Source: Planctomycetota bacterium
Lineage (GTDB): Bacteria > Planctomycetota > Phycisphaerae > WQYP01
Reading direction: 5' to 3'
Length of the DNA stretch: 6,170 bases
NCBI GenBank assembly: GCA_021828925.1
Contig: JAJZCT010000217.1
Coordinates: forward strand, 1-6,170
Shown one piece after another: positions 1 through 6,170 of this stretch (within the stretch, counting starts at the first letter, position 1; each line of letters opens with the position of its first letter). Position numbers and translations under genes: made by a program. Below the pieces are notes generated by a model that was not told the DNA's origin, ran no database searches, and was given only the letters and a program-made list of their open reading frames with translations.

Positions 1-1056
1 GGCAGTGGAGCCGCGGGCAGCGGTGATGTTCACACCTGGAAGGTCTGGGGCGACTTGGCACTGTTCAGCGAATATGACACCGTTGAGGGATTTGTCACAG
101 AATTCGGCGTTCAATCATTCCCCGCGCCAAAAACCGTGCGTACATATACCGATCGTACGGATCGCACCAGCATTGATTCTCCGGTTATGCGCTACCATGA
201 ATTGGGCGAAAGTGGCCGTGGCATTGATTATATCATGCACTACCTTAACGCTTACTTTGGTAAGCCTCCGGAGGATGTCGATTCCACCATTTGGCTTTCC
301 CAGATTATGCAGGCCATGGGAATTCAAACCGGCGTGGAACACTGGCGAAGAAATATGCTGCGGAGCATGGCCTCCCTTATCTGGCAATTGAATGACTGCT
401 GGCCCGGCCCAACTTGGTCCATGGTGGATTATTGCCACCGCTGGAAGGCGCTGATGTATGCTTCCCGTCGCTTTTTTGCACCCGTGCTGATCAGCCCCCG
501 GATTGAGGCTAAAGCCGGCCAATGCGATTTATTTGTCGTCAACGATCAGATGCGGGAAATCCATGGCCAAGTGTCGTGGCACATAACCACCCTGCGGGGA
601 GTTACAGTCAACAGCGGGGAATTCAACATTGCTGCACCGGCCCGTACTAGCCGTAAAGTTTACGGCCTTTATTTTGCTGCCGCTGCGGCCCGATACGGTA
701 TGAATAAACTGCTGCTCTGGGCGGATCTCCGGGTGGATGGCAAAAATGTTTCCGATTTGATGACAGCACTGGTGAAACCCAAAGACCTCCATCTGCCCGG
801 TCCGGGCCTGACGTGGACGGTACGAAAGAGCCGGGAGGGATTCACCGTACGCGTTCACACGCGCAAGCCCGCGTTGTGGACCTGGCTGGATTTGCATGAT
901 ACCAGCGCCAAATACTCGGATAATTTTGTGCATCTTATGCCGGGCAGCACCACCGAATGGATGGTATCCCCCGAAAAAGATTTATCGGTGCGGGAATTTC
1001 AGCGGCATCTGCGGGTGCGCACTGTGCGCGATGTATGCCCGGCCATGCAAGGATAG
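1..1056 (+). CDS. GH2 beta-mannosidase, C-terminal part (5' end outside window)
   Basis: The frame is open from base 1 to the TAG at 1054-1056, so this is the last 351 residues of a longer protein. GH2 beta-mannosidases (EC 3.2.1.25) are usually about 800-900 residues and release terminal beta-D-mannose from manno-oligosaccharides or glycans. Seen here, numbering from base 1: HTWKVWGD (11-18) resembles the family's H-x-W-x-V-W segment; FVTEFGVQSFP (31-41) carries the predicted nucleophile Glu34; WQLNDCWPGPTWSMVDY (128-144), followed by a RWKAL and RRFFAP stretch, is the end of the catalytic barrel typical of beta-mannosidases. Residues from about 160 on form the beta-rich C-terminal Ig-like domains, with WLDLHD and LMPG late in the protein. 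The acid/base Glu (Asn-Glu pair) and any signal peptide lie upstream of the window. A TTG at 55 could be read as a start, but it would remove conserved residues and is rejected. Family call is strong; substrate (plant mannan versus glycan) is not shown. Confidence 0.93.
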   Translation, partial: GSGAAGSGDVHTWKVWGDLALFSEYDTVEGFVTEFGVQSFPAPKTVRTYTDRTDRTSIDSPVMRYHELGESGRGIDYIMHYLNAYFGKPPEDVDSTIWLSQIMQAMGIQTGVEHWRRNMLRSMASLIWQLNDCWPGPTWSMVDYCHRWKALMYASRRFFAPVLISPRIEAKAGQCDLFVVNDQMREIHGQVSWHITTLRGVTVNSGEFNIAAPARTSRKVYGLYFAAAAARYGMNKLLLWADLRVDGKNVSDLMTALVKPKDLHLPGPGLTWTVRKSREGFTVRVHTRKPALWTWLDLHDTSAKYSDNFVHLMPGSTTEWMVSPEKDLSVREFQRHLRVRTVRDVCPAMQG

Positions 1057-1097
1057 TATACAGAGCAACGGCTCAAAAAGAATGGAATGGGTGTGCA

Positions 1098-3017
1098 TTG
1101 CTAAAGCGACGTGATTTCATCAACCTCATAACACCGACGGTGGTCGGCACCATGCTGGGTAGAAGACGGTCGGAAGCGGAGCCGTTGCGACCGTCCGCCG
1201 CGATACCGGGTGGCCATGAATTCAGAACGCCTTATTATCGCCTGGTACTGTCGCGTACCGCACCGCAGATAACCGCGCTTTGTTTTGATTCGCTCGGTAA
1301 AGGCAGATTGTCCGTTAATCCCATTTTGCCGCCACAGGCGGAGGGTGAGGCTTGGCAGGCCACGTACAGGGACCAAGCCATTACTTATGTCAGGCAACGT
1401 AACGGGCTACCTGCAAATGCCGGGTGGACGTTCGAATTTTCACCCCGCCGTATTGTGATTCGCACTAGAGCGCAGGCGGGCGTTGCGCTCAAGCCCTTGG
1501 TGATTACATTTCAGCAACTTATCAATCATGCCACGTTGCTGGGGCGCCTGGCCAAGGCTCCGCGTCAGATGCGGCTGCCGTGCATTCTGCATCTACCGGA
1601 TCTGGGCACGGCGCGCATAACGTGCAATGTGGAATCCGTCAGCATGGGCTATGATGCCCTGCGTTTTGTGAAAACGCCGTTCGTGCAGATCACTTTTCCA
1701 GCCGCCACGGCGCAACATCCGACGATTGAATATACGCTGGAAATCACCGCCATCTATCCGCCCCTGCCAGGCATAGATCATGATCCGCGCTATGATGGTT
1801 ACCGCCGGAACTTTTTGAATATATTTCAGATCAACCCACGGCTGCGTGCCTTGGCGAACAATGCGTCCAGTGATACCTGTGCTTTTACCGTCTATGAGTA
1901 TGCCATGGTCGCCGCCCGCTGTCCGCCGCTGGCACCGGGGTTGACGTGTCTGGATATTCTGCGCGACACACTGGATCGTTACTGCGATGGCATGGTGGCC
2001 TACGGGATGGTCGGCTATGATTCCAACAATTATAATGGAGCGAATACCGTTGTGTGGCGGTGCCCCTACGACGCGCTGGATTCCATGCCGTCGCTGCTGC
2101 TTGCCGCTTGCATCTATATACAATCGTCCAACGATTGGAAATGGGCGGCGGATCATTTTCCCACGCTCAACGCGTGGAACTGCAGGATGCTCGAATCGGA
2201 CCGCAACGCGAATGGATTAATTGAATACCCGCTTAGCGGCAACCACGGGTGTTATTCCAAAGATCAACCCATCGGGCATCCTTACCGGCCCAGCAACTGG
2301 TGGGATGCAATTGGCTTTGGCCATGAAGATGCATATTCCAATGCCTTAGCCTATCGCGCCTGTGTCATGATGGCGGAAGTGGCGGAGCACCTTGGCCGTC
2401 ATGCGGAAGCGGCGTTTTTTACTAACCGGGCCAAGCGCGTAAGCTCTGCGTATTATCACATCTTTTTTAATCCCAAAACCGGATTACTGGCGGGGTGGAA
2501 GAGCACCGACGGCCAGCTGCACGATTACCAATTCACCTTTGTCAATTCAGTGGCCGTATGGTCGGGCGTACTGGATCAACCGCATGCCTCGGCCATAATG
2601 CGGCAACTGCTGGTGAAAATGAAGGCCGCTGGGTATTCATCCTTTTCTCTGGGATTGCCGGGTAATCTCATTGCCGTAGCGGATGATGATTACTACTTAT
2701 GCTCACGGCGATGGGGAGATGGCGGCAAGAAGGGATTTCAGATATATGAAAACGGCGGTGCCACGGCTTGCTATTGCTATTTCACCATTCAGGCGCTGTT
2801 TCAGACCGGTATGGCGGCCGATGCGAGAAAAATTCTGTATCCAATGTTGAAGAGTTTCGCGGCCGGCTCTTTTCAAGGGATGGGTCCCGACGGCATGACC
2901 AAGGATTGGAAAACATGGACGGGCCAATGCTATGGCTATGAAGGGTTTCTGGTGGATGGATATCTAACTTTACTGGCGGTCCTGACGGATCGGAGATTTG
3001 CGCAGAAGAATCAGTGA
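1098..3017 (+). CDS. Tat-exported six-hairpin glycosidase-like protein, specificity unknown
   Basis: 639 residues from a TTG start. The N-terminus LLKRRDFINLITPTVVGTML has a twin-arginine (RRDFI) followed by a hydrophobic stretch, so export by the Tat pathway is predicted. Residues about 40-230 look beta-rich with no motif I recognise, as in the N-terminal beta-sandwich of many six-hairpin enzymes. From about 232 (YDGYRRNFLN) to the end the pattern is helical repeats of an (alpha/alpha)6 barrel. It includes NGLIEYP (372-378, Glu376), WWDAIGFGHEDAYSNALAYR (401-420, with His409-Glu410-Asp411), YENGG (550-554, Glu551) and DWKTW followed by YGYEGFLVDGYL (Asp603, Glu615). These acidic residues at loop positions are the candidate catalytic ones. 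Such barrels occur in GH15, 37, 63, 65, 78, 94, 95, 116 and others; I cannot assign one. The start is chosen because it leaves a short n-region and lies 41 nt after the GH2 stop. In-frame ATG 1035 and ATG 957 would overlap the GH2 gene, and no start codon lies between 1056 and 1098. No clear Shine-Dalgarno is seen. Confidence 0.72.
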   Translation: MLKRRDFINLITPTVVGTMLGRRRSEAEPLRPSAAIPGGHEFRTPYYRLVLSRTAPQITALCFDSLGKGRLSVNPILPPQAEGEAWQATYRDQAITYVRQRNGLPANAGWTFEFSPRRIVIRTRAQAGVALKPLVITFQQLINHATLLGRLAKAPRQMRLPCILHLPDLGTARITCNVESVSMGYDALRFVKTPFVQITFPAATAQHPTIEYTLEITAIYPPLPGIDHDPRYDGYRRNFLNIFQINPRLRALANNASSDTCAFTVYEYAMVAARCPPLAPGLTCLDILRDTLDRYCDGMVAYGMVGYDSNNYNGANTVVWRCPYDALDSMPSLLLAACIYIQSSNDWKWAADHFPTLNAWNCRMLESDRNANGLIEYPLSGNHGCYSKDQPIGHPYRPSNWWDAIGFGHEDAYSNALAYRACVMMAEVAEHLGRHAEAAFFTNRAKRVSSAYYHIFFNPKTGLLAGWKSTDGQLHDYQFTFVNSVAVWSGVLDQPHASAIMRQLLVKMKAAGYSSFSLGLPGNLIAVADDDYYLCSRRWGDGGKKGFQIYENGGATACYCYFTIQALFQTGMAADARKILYPMLKSFAAGSFQGMGPDGMTKDWKTWTGQCYGYEGFLVDGYLTLLAVLTDRRFAQKNQ

Positions 3018-3080
3018 GGAATATCGCGTGGATCGAATTTAAGGTAATTGGAAATTTCAGGTAAGTAAATTGTCAGTTTT

Positions 3081-3085
3081 AAGGA
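3081..3085 (+). promoter_or_regulatory. Ribosome binding site AAGGA deciding the start of the GH5-like gene
   Basis: AAGGA matches the Shine-Dalgarno core. It lies only 1 nt before the ATG at 3087 but 10 nt before the in-frame ATG at 3096. The second is a workable spacing, so it favours 3096 as the start. Confidence 0.6.
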
Positions 3086-3095
3086 TATGGTTCAA

Positions 3096-4280
3096 ATGAA
3101 GAAGTACGTTTGGTTGGCGGTGGTCGGCATAAGTTTTTGTGGGTTTCTAATTGCGCCAAATACGGACGGCGCTACCCAATCGCGTCTGCACGCAACAGCA
3201 CGCAACACGCGGTGGCATGGCTTGACCGTCGATCCGGCGGGCATATTGGAAAAGGGTGGCCGCCCTTATCACGGAATCGGGGCCAATTTTGTCGGTGCTC
3301 TCCGGCGGTTGCTGGTGAACCCCAATGATTCCTCGGTTCCACGCGACTTCAAGGAATTAGAGACATATCACATACCATTTATTAGATTCCCTGCTCTCGC
3401 CGTATGGGGAACCCCGGCGCGGTGCCGGGCATACGTGCAAAAGATGTATCAAAAGAATCCAAGCCGGTACTTCGGCGCTATGGACAAGCTTTGCGCGATT
3501 GCGAACCACTATCACGTCGGATTAATTCCGAGTCTGTTTTTTACATGGTGGCCCAACGCACTTGCCCGCGAGCATGGATTGGCGGTGTGGAATAATCCCA
3601 AAAGCCGCACCTACCGCATCTGGACGCAATATACCATACAGATGATCAAACACTACGAGCACAATCCGGCGATCTGGGGCTGGGAATTCGGCAATGAGTT
3701 CAATCTGGCGATGGATTTACCCAACGCCAAGACGCAATTCCCCGGCTATAAGCCTTCATGGGATTACACCCATGCCCAGATGTGGGAACTGTATGGGCGA
3801 TTTGTCCATCTGGTGCGAAAGTATGATCCCTACCATATTATTGAAGCGGGCAACAGTCGGCCGCGTTCCGCATCCTGGCACAACATGATGGATCATACAT
3901 GGAAAAAAGACAGCCCGTCCCAGTGGGCTTATATGCTGAAAATGGACAATGCCCCATTCGACATAATCTGTGTGCATGAATACGGCCGACTTGCGCCGCC
4001 AAATATCGCACGCGGGGCGAAATTAGCGGCACGGTGGCACAAGCCATTCTACGTGGGTGAGTTCGGAGCGTCTGGACCACCGGCGCAGAGCCGCCGGCTT
4101 TTCACCGCAATACTGGGGTCGATTCTTAAGGCGAAGGTGCCACTGGCGTCCGTGTGGTCGTTTGATGAGAGATCGCAATCGTCGGGTTTGAACGACAATT
4201 CCATCACGCCCACCAACGACCGAAGCTTTATGCTCAAGGCCATTGAGGCCGCCAATGAGCAATTTCGGAAGGGGAAATAG
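3096..4280 (+). CDS. Secreted GH5-like (clan GH-A) glycoside hydrolase
   Basis: 394 residues from ATG 3096. The N-terminus MKKYVWLAVVGISFCGFLIA is a classical Sec signal peptide, with cleavage likely near NTDGA. The mature protein reads as a single (beta/alpha)8 barrel of the GH5/cellulase superfamily. An early GRPYHGIGANFVGALRR segment corresponds to barrel strand 1, and FIRFP carries Arg97. WGWEFGNEFN carries the Asn200-Glu201 pair (predicted acid/base), VHEYG carries His294 and Tyr296, FYVGEFGASG carries Glu322 (predicted nucleophile), and VWSF has Trp354. All clan GH-A landmarks are therefore present and the enzyme should be a retaining beta-glycosidase. The substrate cannot be read from the sequence. 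With a beta-mannosidase in the same gene row, an endo-beta-mannanase or mannosidase activity is a reasonable guess, but GH5 also covers cellulases, glucosidases and others. No carbohydrate-binding module is visible. The alternative start is ATG 3087, which adds three residues. Confidence 0.85.
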   Translation: MKKYVWLAVVGISFCGFLIAPNTDGATQSRLHATARNTRWHGLTVDPAGILEKGGRPYHGIGANFVGALRRLLVNPNDSSVPRDFKELETYHIPFIRFPALAVWGTPARCRAYVQKMYQKNPSRYFGAMDKLCAIANHYHVGLIPSLFFTWWPNALAREHGLAVWNNPKSRTYRIWTQYTIQMIKHYEHNPAIWGWEFGNEFNLAMDLPNAKTQFPGYKPSWDYTHAQMWELYGRFVHLVRKYDPYHIIEAGNSRPRSASWHNMMDHTWKKDSPSQWAYMLKMDNAPFDIICVHEYGRLAPPNIARGAKLAARWHKPFYVGEFGASGPPAQSRRLFTAILGSILKAKVPLASVWSFDERSQSSGLNDNSITPTNDRSFMLKAIEAANEQFRKGK

Positions 4281-4370
4281 AGGGCTGATCCACGCCATCC
4301 GCGCCTTATCGGTTGGGTGATAACTGATGGGGTGTGAACTTTTTGTGCGTAACAATTGAAGGTACTTCGT

Positions 4371-4374
4371 AGGG
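4371..4374 (+). promoter_or_regulatory. Probable weak ribosome binding site AGGG for the TTG-started gene
   Basis: AGGG lies 9 nt before the TTG at 4384. It is a partial match to the Shine-Dalgarno consensus. In this frame a TGA sits at 4357-4359 and there is no ATG or GTG between it and 4384, so this site supports the TTG as the real start. Confidence 0.45.
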
Positions 4375-4383
4375 AATGTCAGA

Positions 4384-6117
4384 TTGGCCGACACAAACTT
4401 TGCCAGATTAAACCGTCGCAATTTTCTTGCCCAACTGGCCGGCCCCGGAGTTTTACTGGGGATACGGAACGCGGTGGGACCGTCGCAGGATGACGGCGCG
4501 GCTGTCCGCAGAGCGCCACGCATCGTCAATATTTACAACTTTGTGCGTAATTCCGACCCCCGCACTCCAAATTCGGAAAACATTCTATTTGGCACTACCG
4601 AGCATCAGCTCAAGCTGCTGCGGCACTTTGATTTACCCTGCACGTTCGCGCTGCAATATGACGCCTTGATAAATCCACGCTATCAGCGACTTTTCAAGAC
4701 ACACGCAACTGTGCAGACAGAAGTCGGGGGTTGGCTGGAGGTACCCCGTGCGCTGGTGGAGAAAGCCGGGCTGCCGTGGCGTGGCCCCGCAAAATGGGCG
4801 TGGGACTGGCACGTTAATGTTGACTTCACGATCGGCTACACACCGGAGGAGCGTATAAGGATCGCCGATGCGTACATGACAGAGTTCAAACGTGTGTTCG
4901 GCAGATTTCCGGCCACAGTCGGGGCTTGGTACATTGATGAAATTACCCTCGCCCATCTCGCGGAAAATTATGGCATCCTCGCATCTTGCAATTGCAAAGA
5001 TCAGGCGGCAACCGATGGCTATACGCTCTGGGGCGGCTATTGGAGCCAAGCTTATTATCCCAGCCGGCTCAATGCGTATATGCCGGCACAGCGTCGCCCC
5101 GCCCAGATCGATGTCCCTATTTTTCGAATGCTCGGCAGCGATCCAATTTACCAGTATCAGGAGAATATCGGCGGTGATGGCCAAGAGGTCATAACACTGG
5201 AACCCTGTTCCCCCGGCGGTCGATCCGCAAAGTGGGTTGACTGGTTCTTTAATGTTGTTACCCGCGAGCCATGCCTGGCGTTTGCCTATGCGCAAGCGGG
5301 GCAGGAAAACTCTTTCGGATGGTCCGCCATGAAACAAGGAATTGAACTGCAGTTTCCTCTCATTGCGCGTATGGCACGCTCTGGTACCATACGGGTTGAA
5401 ACACTTGAGCAAAGCGGTCGTTGGTACGGCAAGTCCTTTACCGTCACGCCGGCGACTTCCGTGGTGGCGTTGCATGATTGGCAACATCAGGGCCGCAGGA
5501 CGGTGTGGTATGACTCGCGTTTTTTTCGCGCGAATTTTTACTGGCATGGTGCCAAATTTAAGGTGCGTGACATCCACCTGTTTAACGAAAATGTGCGTTC
5601 GCCCTACCATCGGAAAGTGGCCGAGACGAGCGATATGGCGGTCTACACGCTCCCCGTTATTGATGGCTTCCTTTGGAGTTCGAACCAGGGCCGTGGTCCA
5701 CGGGCCGGGATCCGACTCGTGGCGATGGACGCGAAAGGCGTTCGCGTACCGCTGGCGATGGATGGAAATCCGGCTGTTACCGCGTTACTTGGCCGCGATT
5801 TGCATATTCGGTTTAAGATCAAGCAAGGGGGCACAATGAACATCGTATGCCGTGAAGGTCAGTTGGCGTTTTATTTGCGGCGTACTTCGGGCAGCACCCT
5901 GAAATGGGCGATGGAAATGACCTGGAGCACCGCCCGCGGAACGGGTATTGGCCGAAACACCATCAATAAACTGTACTACAATAACCAAGGTGTAAACTAC
6001 GCGCTTGCGCTGGAGAAAGGGACTGTTGTGCGTCCTGATGCCGCACCGCGTATGGTTTTGTTTATGCCGCAACGGGATGCCGTGGTCATGACGCTGGAAC
6101 CGAAGTTGATCCGATAG
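4384..6117 (+). CDS. Tat-exported protein of unrecognised family, probable deacetylase/GH57-like barrel plus beta-rich C-terminus
   Basis: 577 residues, TTG start to the TAG at 6115-6117. LNRRNFLAQLAGPGVLLG (residues 9-26) is a good twin-arginine signal (Arg11-Arg12, then NFLAQ), so a periplasmic or extracellular product is predicted. After it comes IVNIYNFVRNSDPR (about 47-60), which could be a first barrel strand. Strand-like segments with conserved-looking polar residues follow: WDWHVNVDF (140-148), WYIDEITL (182-189, Asp185-Glu186), SCNCKDQ (201-207), TDGYTLWGGY (210-219) and VPIFRMLGSD (244-253). The stretch YTPEERIRIADAYMTEFKRV, just before WYIDE, and the order of strands recall NodB-type polysaccharide deacetylases and GH57/GH38 barrels, but I see no complete NodB metal-binding set. 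From about 330 on the sequence is beta-rich and could be a sandwich domain. I cannot name the family or the reaction. In-frame TGA at 4357 and absence of another upstream start make TTG 4384 the first possible start; the next candidate, GTG near residue 31, would remove the Tat signal. Its place after three glycosidase-type genes suggests a role in the same polysaccharide process. Confidence 0.7.
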   Translation: MADTNFARLNRRNFLAQLAGPGVLLGIRNAVGPSQDDGAAVRRAPRIVNIYNFVRNSDPRTPNSENILFGTTEHQLKLLRHFDLPCTFALQYDALINPRYQRLFKTHATVQTEVGGWLEVPRALVEKAGLPWRGPAKWAWDWHVNVDFTIGYTPEERIRIADAYMTEFKRVFGRFPATVGAWYIDEITLAHLAENYGILASCNCKDQAATDGYTLWGGYWSQAYYPSRLNAYMPAQRRPAQIDVPIFRMLGSDPIYQYQENIGGDGQEVITLEPCSPGGRSAKWVDWFFNVVTREPCLAFAYAQAGQENSFGWSAMKQGIELQFPLIARMARSGTIRVETLEQSGRWYGKSFTVTPATSVVALHDWQHQGRRTVWYDSRFFRANFYWHGAKFKVRDIHLFNENVRSPYHRKVAETSDMAVYTLPVIDGFLWSSNQGRGPRAGIRLVAMDAKGVRVPLAMDGNPAVTALLGRDLHIRFKIKQGGTMNIVCREGQLAFYLRRTSGSTLKWAMEMTWSTARGTGIGRNTINKLYYNNQGVNYALALEKGTVVRPDAAPRMVLFMPQRDAVVMTLEPKLIR

Positions 6118-6170
6118 ATCGTGAAAGCTTACGAAATAAAGTTTTGATTTAGTTCCGCGTATGAAGGAGT
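6118..6170 (+). other. Non-coding tail leading to a probable next gene
   Basis: AT-rich 53 nt after the TAG. It ends in AAGGAGT (6164-6170), a strong Shine-Dalgarno-like match, which suggests that a further gene on the + strand starts just beyond the window. No terminator hairpin is visible between the TAG and this site. Confidence 0.45.

Noticed and set aside
957..1097. Extended N-terminus of gene 2 starting at ATG 957 or ATG 1035.
   Set aside because: It would overlap the end of the GH2 gene by 100 or 22 nt, has no Shine-Dalgarno, and puts a Cys-rich, non-signal-like stretch before the Tat motif.
1593..2156. A 187-codon open frame on the - strand opposite gene 2.
   Set aside because: Fully contained in the six-hairpin coding region, with no motifs or ribosome binding site; a shadow frame.
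3018..3095. Possible promoter in the AT-rich gap before the GH5-like gene (TTGGAA near 3048, TTGTCA at 3070).
   Set aside because: No -10 box at the proper distance; the spacing from TTGTCA would place it on the start codon. Not supportable.
3096..3155. Lipoprotein signal, from the Cys in the GISFCGF segment of the GH5-like protein.
   Set aside because: Phe directly before the Cys does not fit a lipobox, and the hydrophobic core continues past the Cys, so an ordinary Sec signal is more likely.
4337..4552. Short shared 10-mer TTGTGCGTAA in the gap before gene 4 and inside gene 4 (near 4541).
   Set aside because: One copy is in coding sequence, there is no extended similarity or dyad symmetry, and a single 10-base match in 6 kb is not strong evidence of an operator.
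4633..5610. A 325-codon open frame on the - strand opposite gene 4.
   Set aside because: It lies wholly inside gene 4, which has a Tat signal and barrel-like motifs. The antisense protein has no recognisable domain or signal, and an open antisense frame is common opposite a real gene.

Overview
This window holds four protein genes in a row, all on the + strand. They look like part of a secreted polysaccharide-degradation locus. The first is the C-terminal 351 residues of a GH2 beta-mannosidase, cut by the left edge. The second is a Tat-exported protein with a six-hairpin ((alpha/alpha)6-barrel) glycosidase-like domain of unassigned specificity. The third is a Sec-exported GH5-like (clan GH-A) glycosidase with both catalytic glutamates visible. 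The fourth is a Tat-exported protein of no named family that I can assign, probably a (beta/alpha)-barrel, polysaccharide-deacetylase/GH57-like fold followed by a beta-rich C-terminal half.

Layout: GH2 (1-1056), 41 nt gap, six-hairpin protein (1098-3017), 78 nt gap, GH5-like protein (3096-4280), 103 nt gap, gene 4 (4384-6117). A 53 nt tail ends in a Shine-Dalgarno-like AAGGAGT that probably serves a next gene beyond the right edge. I see no terminator hairpin, tRNA, rRNA, CRISPR, insertion sequence or long repeat. The gaps are short, the strand is the same throughout and the functions agree, so one transcript is plausible, but no promoter can be pointed to.

How the genes could work together (inference): beta-mannosidase removes terminal beta-mannose from manno-oligosaccharides or mannosylated glycans. 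A GH5-like enzyme could cut a mannan or another beta-linked backbone, or act on short beta-glycosides. The six-hairpin protein could remove another sugar, such as a side chain. The gene 4 product may modify or cleave the same substrate. Only the GH2 call is specific, so 'mannan' is a lead and not a conclusion.

Organism: a bacterium of moderate GC. Several secreted CAZymes carry twin-arginine signals, two genes appear to start with TTG, Shine-Dalgarno sites are weak, and no SusC/SusD pair or transporter is in view. This fits the Planctomycetes-Verrucomicrobia-Lentisphaerae group better than Bacteroidetes, but the window contains no phylogenetic marker and the assignment is low confidence.
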